Source: Spirochaetota bacterium
GTDB taxonomy: Bacteria; Spirochaetota; JAGLSM01
Reading direction: 5' to 3'
Length of the DNA: 17,120 nt
Assembly (NCBI GenBank): GCA_023135745.1
Contig: JAGLSM010000005.1
Span: 1-17,120, forward strand
Part shown: piece by piece, positions 1 to 7,289 of the stretch
Position numbering within the stretch: position 1 is the first letter of the stretch
Layout: each line of letters begins with the position of its first letter
Position numbers and translations under genes: made by a program
Notes under the pieces: model-generated
What the model saw: only the letters and a program-made list of their open reading frames with translations
Databases searched by the model: none
Told to the model about the DNA's origin: nothing

Positions 1-134
1 ATCATATTATTGATCTTGGCCCTGAGGGCGGTGATGACGGCGGCTATATTGTTACCGAAGGAAGTCCCGAAGATGTAGCCGGTGATGATGCTTCATATAC
101 CGGGCAGTTTTTAAGGGAAACGCTGGCAAAGTGA
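1..134 (+). CDS. uvrA: UvrABC excision nuclease subunit A, C-terminal end (partial)
   Basis: The reading frame is open from base 3 to a TGA at 132-134 and gives 43 residues. They contain the hallmark UvrA tail [16 protein letters not shown], followed by EGSPEDVA and SYTGQFL. In UvrA the IIDLGPEGG stretch lies just after the Walker B/signature region of the second ABC ATPase domain, and the SYTGxxL segment closes the protein. UvrA is the damage-recognition ATPase of nucleotide excision repair in the cytoplasm and works with UvrB and UvrC. Only the end of the gene is present, so the length, zinc modules and start cannot be judged. The gene is convergent with the FadL-like gene and they appear to share the terminator at 226-259. 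Confidence 0.93.
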   Translation, partial: HIIDLGPEGGDDGGYIVTEGSPEDVAGDDASYTGQFLRETLAK

Positions 135-144
135 GTGTGAGGCT

Positions 145-198
145 GTTGCACAACCTAAGAAACAAATTCCACATGTGAAAGTATCCGTTGTACAACCT
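145..198. repeat. Two copies of a 12-base palindromic-core repeat, 42 bases apart
   Basis: GTTGCACAACCT (145-156) and GTTGTACAACCT (187-198) are direct repeats differing at one base. The second copy contains a perfect 10-base palindrome, GTTGTACAAC. The start-to-start distance is 42 bases, about four helical turns. Both lie between the uvrA stop and the shared terminator, so they are not at a promoter for either flanking gene. Their function is unknown. They could be a small protein-binding site pair or a remnant of a repeat or insertion-sequence end. Confidence 0.5.
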
Positions 199-225
199 GA
201 TTTTTATCTATTTATTTTCTGAATA

Positions 226-259
226 AAAAAAGAGCCGTTGTCATCTCCGGCTCTTTTTT
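226..259. terminator. Bidirectional intrinsic terminator between uvrA and the FadL-like gene
   Basis: A perfect 12-base inverted repeat (226-237 with 248-259) has a GAGCCG/CGGCTC core, a 10-base loop, an A-run on the left arm and a T-run on the right arm. It therefore reads as a Rho-independent terminator on both strands. It sits 91 bases after the uvrA stop and 16 bases after the stop of the minus-strand gene. Confidence 0.9.
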
Positions 260-275
260 ATCTGCATTCTTTTAA

Positions 276-1589
276 TTATATTCTGTATTCAACGCCTAAA
301 CCGATACTGAGTACAGACCTGTCAAACTTCTCAAACATGGCCGCAGGAATTGTGTTGTCCCCAGTCAACTCTGAATATGTAGTTAACGCAACACCGAAAT
401 TGATAGTCATATCAGGCATAATTAACCAGGCTGCACCGCCCGCGAAATACAGGGAATCAAGTACAACAGCCAGGTCGGAAATGGTTTTTTCATTGCTGCC
501 TTTTTTTGATATTCCTCCGCTAATAGTCAGCTTAAGTTCAGGAGATAAGGTATAACCAAAAGACATATTTATCTCATATCCATTGTCATAGTTTTCATAG
601 GAGTTATTCTCATTCGCGGCTTTTATGAAGTAATAAATTAAAGAAGCAGCCGCGGTAAATTCGGGAGTAATATCATAAGATGCACCAATAGCAAGTAATC
701 CGGGTAGATCGTATCTATGTTTGTTGGCATTTGTAATACCAAGAGAACCGCTAATGGAGTCGTTAGTAGTAACAGAATATTCGAATTCCAGTTTTGTTTT
801 CATTTCATACCGTATACCGATATTCAGCTTTTTGGTTGGTTTAATATGTACACCAAAGATGCCTCCAAATCCGGAAGCAGTTTCGCTGTAATCCAGAACC
901 TGATCACCAAGAGGGTATGCTCCAGCTATAGAACCAAAAAGGGTTACATTGGCACCGCCAATAGCATTCTTTTTTGAGTATATATATCTGATTCCGGCAG
1001 ATACGGACAGCTGATCATTGATTTTATAAGAGCCTCCGACAGTAGTACCTATATACATAGAAGAAGCTTCAACATTTGCGTTTGTAATATTGATATCGGT
1101 TAAAATATTTCCACCGCCAATTATAGTCGAGAGTTGCCCAAGCTCCTGTCCAAACTGTTTCCATAACATCGGAATCCCGTTCTTATAGTTAACGCTTCCG
1201 CCTCCTCCGGGAATGGTCACCGCGCCAAAGACTGCCCAGTCTGTCTGTTTGTATACAAGAAAAAGACTGGGGATTAACAACGCGGGCTTACTTGATTCGT
1301 AAGGATTGTTAAGATCACTATTTCCCAGGGTTGTAGTTAATTCCAATTTGTAATTTAAAAAGGCAAAAGTATTGCCGAGATTAATATATAATCCGTTTTT
1401 CGGCAGAAAAACCGTTCCAGCCGGATTGTAGTTTGCAATGTCAGACGAGTCTGTCACGGATTCACGCGAGGTATCGCGGGTACCTTCCGCGCTTTGAACT
1501 GTCAGGTAATCGATACTGCCGGCCCAGCTGACACTGACACACATCAGCATAATTGCCAATAAAGTAATTAATAGTAAGCTTTTCTTCAT
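276..1589 (-). CDS. FadL/OmpP1 (TodX)-family outer-membrane transport protein
   Basis: This 437-residue protein begins with a clear signal peptide (MKK, hydrophobic stretch, likely cleavage after SWA at residue 23). Next comes an N-terminal segment with SDIANYNPAG (residues 49-58), matching the AxxNPAG motif of the hatch region in FadL/TodX/OmpP1 proteins. The rest alternates short amphipathic strands with glycine- and tyrosine-rich turns, as expected for a 14-strand beta-barrel, and closes with SIGLGVEYRI. The length is normal for the family. Members carry hydrophobic molecules such as long-chain fatty acids or aromatics across the outer membrane; the substrate here cannot be told. The ATG has an excellent AGGAGG site about 8 bases upstream. 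The last residue is Ile rather than the usual Phe. A promoter with an operator-like palindrome lies upstream, so the gene is probably transcribed alone. Confidence 0.85.
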   Translation of the reverse strand: MKKSLLLITLLAIMLMCVSVSWAGSIDYLTVQSAEGTRDTSRESVTDSSDIANYNPAGTVFLPKNGLYINLGNTFAFLNYKLELTTTLGNSDLNNPYESSKPALLIPSLFLVYKQTDWAVFGAVTIPGGGGSVNYKNGIPMLWKQFGQELGQLSTIIGGGNILTDINITNANVEASSMYIGTTVGGSYKINDQLSVSAGIRYIYSKKNAIGGANVTLFGSIAGAYPLGDQVLDYSETASGFGGIFGVHIKPTKKLNIGIRYEMKTKLEFEYSVTTNDSISGSLGITNANKHRYDLPGLLAIGASYDITPEFTAAASLIYYFIKAANENNSYENYDNGYEINMSFGYTLSPELKLTISGGISKKGSNEKTISDLAVVLDSLYFAGGAAWLIMPDMTINFGVALTTYSELTGDNTIPAAMFEKFDRSVLSIGLGVEYRI

Positions 1590-1699
1590 AAAAATCCTCC
1601 TGAATTTTAATTAATACAAATGTTCCGTTTGTAATTTTCTGAATTTTAAAAAATATTAATTTGAGTGATTATTTGTAAGAGAAGCTGAACCGCTTGCAG

Positions 1700-1727
1700 T
1701 TAAACTAATATGTACATCTTAGTTTAA
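1700..1727. promoter_or_regulatory. 28-base near-perfect palindrome, candidate operator of the FadL-like gene
   Basis: The half-sites TTAAACTAA and TTAGTTTAA flank a central TGTACA. Of the 14 base pairs in the dyad, 13 are matched; only 1709/1718 is mismatched. The palindrome covers the -10 hexamer of the promoter at 1716-1745. No T-run follows on the minus strand, so it is not a terminator of the upstream kinase gene. A dimeric repressor of the TetR or MarR type is the natural reading; the regulator is not identifiable here. Confidence 0.6.
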
Positions 1728-1745
1728 AAGGGAAGAAATTGTCAA
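1716..1745 (-). promoter_or_regulatory. Candidate sigma-70 promoter for the FadL-like gene
   Basis: On the minus strand there is a perfect TTGACA (1745-1740), an 18-base spacer and TAAGAT (1721-1716). The predicted start lies near 1709 and leaves a leader of about 120 bases before the ATG at 1589. Confidence 0.55.
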
Positions 1746-1803
1746 TGTTTTAATTTAGAAATTTTCTTTAAATATAGTACTGCTATTAGATTATCACAAA
1801 TAG

Positions 1804-4800
1804 CTATTCCTTCTCTTTTAGATCAAGACAAATCATACACACATCATCATCGAAGTCATTGTCCCCACGAAAAGCGACCAGTTTTTCTACCATATTTTCA
1901 ACTAATTTCGCACATGTAATATTTTTACATTTATCGAATTCCGTTATCAGCTGCGATGTTTCAAAATTCTCAATCCAGGATTCGGGGAGATTTTTTTTAT
2001 CATTAATATTAACAGCTTCAGTAAGACCGTCGGTGTAGAAGAATAACTTGCTATTCTTATCCAGTTTAATAGTTTCATTATTATAGCTTTTTCCCATGTC
2101 CTTGAGACCCAAATTATCTAAAATAGCTAACGGCAATCCGGCTTTTTTGGAATCAATCATGGCGGGATATTTATCTGATAGGATGAACGGACAATTATGC
2201 CCTGCATTTGAATATGTGAATTCGCGTATTTTGGGGTTGTAGATTCCATAAAATGCGGTGATAAAATTACCGGCGGTTTGGCCGATTAAGGATTCATTCA
2301 ATAATAATAACAATTCACAGGGCTCGCTATATAGATTTCCAAACTGAAGTAATAAACTATGAATCATAGATGTTATAAACGCAGCCGGTACGCCATGTCC
2401 GGAGACATCGCTGATAAAAATGCCTATATTGTCCAAGTCGAGCTGGACAAAATGAAAGTAATCTCCGCCCACCTGTGTCATTGGTTTGTAGTAGAATGCT
2501 ATATTCGGTGCGGGGCTTTGTGATGGGATAAACTGCATTTGTATCTTTCGTGCGATTTTAAGATCGTCTTCCATAATGTCATTCTTTTTCTTTAATAATT
2601 CATGTTCAATTTCAATCTTCTTCTTGGACTCAATAAGTTCAGTTGTACGATGAGCTAGTTCCCTCATAGATTCGGATAATTCCAGCGTTCTGTCTTTGAC
2701 TTTCAATTCAAGGTTTTTATATAGGGATGCGTTCTCGATAGCTATTGCTGCCTGCGATGTGAATACTCCGAGCAGGTCGGCATCTTCATCTGTGAATACT
2801 CCGTTTGATAAAGAATTATCCAGATAGCAAACTCCTACTATCTTTTTATGGTGTTTTATCGGAATGCACAGTATTGATTTTAATCCATAAATCTTTATAC
2901 TTTTATATTCCTTAAATCTTTCGTCATGACCCGCATTGGTTGTTATCAGGGTGTCGCCGCTCTTAAAGACATCCTCAACAATATGTCTTGAAAATTTATT
3001 TACCTTTTCATTTTTGATGGTTCTTAAAGCTTTCATCTCAAGTTGTTTTGTATTTTCATTGACTAAAAACAGGTATCCTCTTTGCGCACCTGTAACTTCG
3101 ATAGCCTTGGTCATAACATCATCCAGGAGGTTGTCTATATTTAAAATAAAACTGATATCCTGACTCAGCTTGATGATGGTAGACAACCTTTGTTTATCCA
3201 TTAATCTCTGAGTTGATGATGTTTCATTATCTTTGACTCCGAGTAAATTGGCAGTTCGTTTCAGATAGACCTTAGCGTCTAATTCCTTAAATATTCTATA
3301 AGCCGATTGCAATTTATTATTCGATTCTTTTTTTCTATTGATTTGGTCTAAAAATAATGCGTATTCATATAAACTTTTTGCGAGTTCGTATTTTCTATCG
3401 AATTTCAAGCAGAGTTCAATGCTTTGGGAAAGTAACTTCTCTGCTTTTTTTATATTACCGATTAGTGCATAATATTTGGCGGAAACACGCACCGCAATGC
3501 AATAATGTGTATTCCATGATTTGGTAATGGATAGGGATATCTTGCAGGATTTTTTAATTTTTGCTAAATCTTTTTTCTTTTTATTTATTTTATACTGCTC
3601 TATATAACATTCAGTAAGGTATGGGAAAAGATGAATAGTATATTGTTTTAAAAAATTATTTTTACTATATAATGAGTCGGCTTCTTCAAGATATTCTAAT
3701 GCTCTCTTAATATCACCTTTTTCTAAAAATTGAATTCCCAGTTCTATACTTGCTACACAATGTATAAACCATATGTTTTTTTCATTACTTAATGTATAAC
3801 TTTTCAACGCATTTTTCAAAGCTTTTTCATGATCACCGGCTTCTAAATTACATCTCGCCATATTTATATAATAATCACTTATTCCATAATTATTTTTTGC
3901 GTGATCAACAATTTTAAAATATTGATCAGTTGTGATTTTTGCCTTATCATAAGAAGATAGATAATAATAGTTATGAACTAACCCAACTGTTGACATTCCA
4001 ATTTCTCTGGTATCTCCAATTTTATTAAATATATGAATACTTTTTTTAAAGTATTCATTTCCTTTTTCATATTCACCTTGCCATTCATAACAAAACCCCA
4101 GAAATTGTAAAGACTGTGCAACGCCCCATTCATCGTTTAATTTTGTTCTCAATGAAATAGCTTTTTCATGGTTTTTTACTGCACTTTTAAATAATGGTAT
4201 TGCCATACAGACACTTGCATAAGCACCAATACTCATTCCAAGCTCTTTTGACATGCCGATTTTACTTTCAGAGAGATTAATCATTCTTAATACAGATCTA
4301 ATAAATTTTGAAATATCACTTAATATATAAGACCACTCCAATATGATATAGAACCATATGATTAATTTATACTTTTTGCTTTGTGGATTTGGTTTTTTAC
4401 GAATAAAAATTATTGGAAGAAAATTATGTAATATATGCGTAATCAATTGTTTTATTATGCCGAATATAACTGATACTTTTTTAACCGGTAATTTTTCTCC
4501 CAATAATTTTAAACCGATTTTCCCATATTTCTCACAATTTTCCCAGTCTGCCTTCTTAAAATAAGCCTCGCTTATCTTTTTATAAATAGCAGCTTTTCTA
4601 AATTTTGTTTTCATAAACGGCAATATTTGCATGGATATTTTTATTGCCTCATCATTTTTTCCTATTATTAGATATACATCTCCAATTTCCTCCATAAATT
4701 CAAGCCATCTATCCTGACTTTTTTGGCCTTGCTCTTCTAATATATCTCTTCCAATTGAAAAATATTTTAATGCCTCTTCATTGGCATAACCTTCTTTTGC

Positions 4801-6993
4801 TTTTATTCCTGCCGAATATGCGTATTGCAAGGTATTTTCTTTATCTGCGGCTTCTATATAATGATACGCTAAATCGAAAATTACATCTTCAATAGTATCT
4901 TTATTCATTTTCTCAATAGTTTTTGCGATTTCCAGATTTAACTTTTTCAGTTTTACTTTTTCTATATTCGAATAAAACGCCTCTTTTATTTTATCATGTA
5001 CAAACAGCATTTTACCCTTTTCCTGTAAGTCTTCCTTTAATAACTGCAATTTAATCGATTTATCTATTATTTCTATTATTTCCTGTTTTTTAAACTCTGT
5101 TAGCTTAAATAACAACTTTATATCAAATCTTCTTCCGATTACTGCTGCGTATGATAATATATTTATTTCTTTTTTATTTAACAGCGAAATTCTTTTCAGT
5201 ACGATTTCTAAAATAGAAGAAGATATTTCCATTTTATCTAAAATTTTATGATTTATATTCCAATTGCTGTCCTTGTAAAATAATGCATTCTCATTTATCA
5301 ATTGCTTTAACACCTCGGTGGCGAAAAACGGATTTCCCTTGCTTTTTTGCAGGATAAAATCTGATATTTCTGTAGTATTTTCCTCATTTTCATGCAGCAG
5401 GTGTGAAATAAATTGATTCATTTTCTTCTTATCGAATAAATCAATGTGTATCTCATGGAGAGGTAATTCATTCTCCTTCGAAATTTCAATATACTTCTTA
5501 AGTTCATGCGCCTTATTAACTTCATTATTTCTATAGGTTCCGATTATCAACAAAGGAAACCCTGATATATTCTGAGTTATCTCCATCATTAATTTGTGGC
5601 CTGCTTCATCCGACCATTGCAAATCTTCAAGTATAAAAACCAATCCATCTTCTATTAAAGCAAGTTCCTGAAAAAACCGGCTTACGACCATAAGAAACCT
5701 TTTATTCTCCCTATCAGGTTCCAGTTCTACCAGAGGTGGACATTCTCCGATTATTTCCTTCATAATCGGATTCAAATTCAGGATTATCATACCAAGTTCG
5801 CCGAGACCTTTTTTTATCTTTTCCTTGACCTCACTTCTCTTTTTTTCCGAATAATTATTATATTTCGTAATATAAACATTCAGTGTTTCTTTAAATACGC
5901 CGTAGGGCATTTTATTATCACCCGAAAAACACTTGCCGCTGATAATAGATCCATCCTTCGCGTAAACATAATCCTGCAGTTCTTCCACCAATCGTGTCTT
6001 TCCTCTTCCCGCCTGTCCGTCTATCAAGCACACACTTCCTTTACCATTCAGCGCATCATTGAAAATTGTTTTCAGTTGGTTTAATTCTTCATCCCTGCCG
6101 ATAAGAATGGTTCTATAGCTTAATTTTACAAGCTTGTCTTTGAGTCCTAATACGAAATTACGTTCGCCCTTTTTGTATTTCGCCAAATCGTTCAGTAACC
6201 CGCGCGCGCTTTGATATCTTTTTTCAGGATCCTTCTCTATCAGTTTCAGCATTATTTTTCCCAATACTTCCGGTATATCTTTTCTTCTTTTTCTCGGCGA
6301 CTCCGGTGTCTTTGCGATATGTTGATGTATTATCGAACTGATGCTGTTTCCGTTGAACGGCAGCTGATCTGTCAACAACTGATAAAATATTATCCCGAGC
6401 GAATATAAATCGCTTCTCTCATCGATAGTTCTTTTAATCACACCGCATTGTTCGGGAGACATATAACTGAATGTACCGACTATTGTCTCAGTGCTTTTAA
6501 TTTTTGAGAATTCCTTGATCTGTGCAAGCCCGAAATCTATCAATTTCGTTTCTTTCTTTTCATTTATCATAATATTACTGGGTTTCAGGTCTCGATGTAC
6601 CATTCCTGCATTGTGTATATAACCAAGCGTATCACTGATTTGAGTTATGATATCCAATATTTTATTTAGATTGTAGTCATTGCCTTCTTTCATGATGTTT
6701 TGCAGGCTTTTACCATCGATGTACTCCATTACGATGTAATGGGAATCTTCGAATTCGTCTATTTCGTAAACTTTAATAATATTCGGATTGTTGAGTTTTG
6801 AAACAGTACCGGCTTCATTACGAAAACGGATAATATCTTCGATTCTACGGGATATTCTATTTTTCCTGAGCATTTTGACGGCAACTTTGCGTTTGTTATT
6901 TTTTGTATCGTGTCCAAGATAAACAACACTCGTTCCACCTTCTCCTATCTTATGCTCAATCTTATATCTGCCGGATATGATTCTATCTTTCAT
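1804..6993 (-). CDS. Giant Ser/Thr kinase - AAA ATPase - TPR - GAF - PP2C (SpoIIE) fusion protein
   Basis: This protein has 1729 residues from the ATG at 6993. A TTG start at 7014 is possible but lacks a ribosome site, whereas AAAGG precedes this ATG. Domains in order: Hanks kinase, residues about 7-275, with glycine loop GEGGTS (17-22), K40, E60, HRDLKPSN (D135), DFG (D153), a GTFSYMSPEQ activation segment and SDLYSLG, so it looks active. Then a PknK/MalT-type ATPase with Walker A GQAGRGKT (326-333) and Walker B LVFILED (451-457). Then a hydrophobic stretch (840-893) and TPR-like helical repeats to about 1250. Then GAF (about 1266-1426), a coiled coil, and a SpoIIE-type PP2C phosphatase (about 1481-1726) with all metal-site motifs: GGDYF, SDVSGHG, YTDGLTEA and DDDV. 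The order resembles cyanobacterial HstK-like kinases, but with a phosphatase in place of the histidine kinase. The target is unknown. The TPR part is noticeably AT-rich. Confidence 0.9.
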   Translation of the reverse strand: MKDRIISGRYKIEHKIGEGGTSVVYLGHDTKNNKRKVAVKMLRKNRISRRIEDIIRFRNEAGTVSKLNNPNIIKVYEIDEFEDSHYIVMEYIDGKSLQNIMKEGNDYNLNKILDIITQISDTLGYIHNAGMVHRDLKPSNIMINEKKETKLIDFGLAQIKEFSKIKSTETIVGTFSYMSPEQCGVIKRTIDERSDLYSLGIIFYQLLTDQLPFNGNSISSIIHQHIAKTPESPRKRRKDIPEVLGKIMLKLIEKDPEKRYQSARGLLNDLAKYKKGERNFVLGLKDKLVKLSYRTILIGRDEELNQLKTIFNDALNGKGSVCLIDGQAGRGKTRLVEELQDYVYAKDGSIISGKCFSGDNKMPYGVFKETLNVYITKYNNYSEKKRSEVKEKIKKGLGELGMIILNLNPIMKEIIGECPPLVELEPDRENKRFLMVVSRFFQELALIEDGLVFILEDLQWSDEAGHKLMMEITQNISGFPLLIIGTYRNNEVNKAHELKKYIEISKENELPLHEIHIDLFDKKKMNQFISHLLHENEENTTEISDFILQKSKGNPFFATEVLKQLINENALFYKDSNWNINHKILDKMEISSSILEIVLKRISLLNKKEINILSYAAVIGRRFDIKLLFKLTEFKKQEIIEIIDKSIKLQLLKEDLQEKGKMLFVHDKIKEAFYSNIEKVKLKKLNLEIAKTIEKMNKDTIEDVIFDLAYHYIEAADKENTLQYAYSAGIKAKEGYANEEALKYFSIGRDILEEQGQKSQDRWLEFMEEIGDVYLIIGKNDEAIKISMQILPFMKTKFRKAAIYKKISEAYFKKADWENCEKYGKIGLKLLGEKLPVKKVSVIFGIIKQLITHILHNFLPIIFIRKKPNPQSKKYKLIIWFYIILEWSYILSDISKFIRSVLRMINLSESKIGMSKELGMSIGAYASVCMAIPLFKSAVKNHEKAISLRTKLNDEWGVAQSLQFLGFCYEWQGEYEKGNEYFKKSIHIFNKIGDTREIGMSTVGLVHNYYYLSSYDKAKITTDQYFKIVDHAKNNYGISDYYINMARCNLEAGDHEKALKNALKSYTLSNEKNIWFIHCVASIELGIQFLEKGDIKRALEYLEEADSLYSKNNFLKQYTIHLFPYLTECYIEQYKINKKKKDLAKIKKSCKISLSITKSWNTHYCIAVRVSAKYYALIGNIKKAEKLLSQSIELCLKFDRKYELAKSLYEYALFLDQINRKKESNNKLQSAYRIFKELDAKVYLKRTANLLGVKDNETSSTQRLMDKQRLSTIIKLSQDISFILNIDNLLDDVMTKAIEVTGAQRGYLFLVNENTKQLEMKALRTIKNEKVNKFSRHIVEDVFKSGDTLITTNAGHDERFKEYKSIKIYGLKSILCIPIKHHKKIVGVCYLDNSLSNGVFTDEDADLLGVFTSQAAIAIENASLYKNLELKVKDRTLELSESMRELAHRTTELIESKKKIEIEHELLKKKNDIMEDDLKIARKIQMQFIPSQSPAPNIAFYYKPMTQVGGDYFHFVQLDLDNIGIFISDVSGHGVPAAFITSMIHSLLLQFGNLYSEPCELLLLLNESLIGQTAGNFITAFYGIYNPKIREFTYSNAGHNCPFILSDKYPAMIDSKKAGLPLAILDNLGLKDMGKSYNNETIKLDKNSKLFFYTDGLTEAVNINDKKNLPESWIENFETSQLITEFDKCKNITCAKLVENMVEKLVAFRGDNDFDDDVCMICLDLKEKE

Positions 6994-7136
6994 GTTATAA
7001 CCTTTGAATATCAAACATATAAATTTTAATTCATTTATACTTTCCTGTAAAAAATATAGATAGTATTGAGCAGGATAAGTGGCTGCTTTTTAAAACCGGG
7101 ATCTCTGCATTCTTGCTCAAGGTGACTGACAAAAAC

Positions 7137-7163
7137 TGTATAATGAGAGTGGTTCTATGTCAA
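7137..7163 (-). promoter_or_regulatory. Possible promoter of the kinase-phosphatase gene
   Basis: On the minus strand a perfect TTGACA (7163-7158) and TATACA (7142-7137) are separated by 15 bases, shorter than the usual 16-18. The site lies directly after the terminator-like hairpin that ends the hydrolase transcript and about 145 bases before the kinase ATG, which favours it as the kinase promoter. The short spacer makes this uncertain. Confidence 0.35.
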
Positions 7164-7203
7164 TAAAAACCCGAACGAAATCATTCACACGGCTGATTTC
7201 GTT
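7161..7203 (-). terminator. Intrinsic-terminator-like hairpin after the hydrolase gene
   Basis: A perfect 10-base stem pairs AACGAAATCA with TGATTTCGTT (7203-7194 with 7183-7174 on the minus strand) around a 10-base loop. CGGG and then a run of five T follow. The gap of four bases between stem and T-run makes it weaker than a textbook terminator. It lies about 90 bases after the hydrolase stop. Confidence 0.5.
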
Positions 7204-7279
7204 GAGAATATTTCCCTGATTATTTTCAGTAGTTTTGAAAGTTCAGCCGGAGATAACAAAATTTTCCGGATTTTGAACT
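7174..7279 (-). promoter_or_regulatory. Four overlapping complementary segments: attenuator-like leader between hydrolase and kinase
   Basis: Along the minus-strand RNA, segment 1 (7279-7265) pairs with segment 2 (7251-7240) through AGTTCA/TGAACT and TCCGG/CCGGA. Segment 2 (7249-7237) pairs with segment 3 (7200-7190) through CGGCTGA/TCAGCCG plus TTTC/GAAA. Segment 3 (7203-7194) pairs with segment 4 (7183-7174) to form the terminator-like stem. Pairings 1:2 and 3:4 exclude 2:3. Segment 1 begins only 10 bases after the hydrolase stop codon. The complementarity is seen directly; a regulatory role is inferred. Confidence 0.35.
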
Positions 7280-7289
7280 GACCCAAACC

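Noticed and set aside
141..198. Insertion-sequence or MITE ends downstream of uvrA
   Set aside because: The two copies are direct rather than inverted, no target-site duplication is apparent, and no transposase or remnant lies between them.
238..977. Plus-strand open frames of 105 and 86 residues across the FadL-like gene
   Set aside because: They lie wholly or mostly antisense to a clear barrel gene with signal peptide and strong ribosome site, and their translations look like random shadow sequence.
6994..7014. Upstream TTG start adding seven residues to the kinase
   Set aside because: No ribosome site precedes the TTG, while AAAGG lies at a suitable distance before the ATG at 6993, close to where the kinase domain begins.
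7131..7145. Plus-strand TATAAT (7139-7144) as a promoter
   Set aside because: There is no matching -35 at a proper distance and no + strand gene downstream; it would read antisense into the hydrolase gene.
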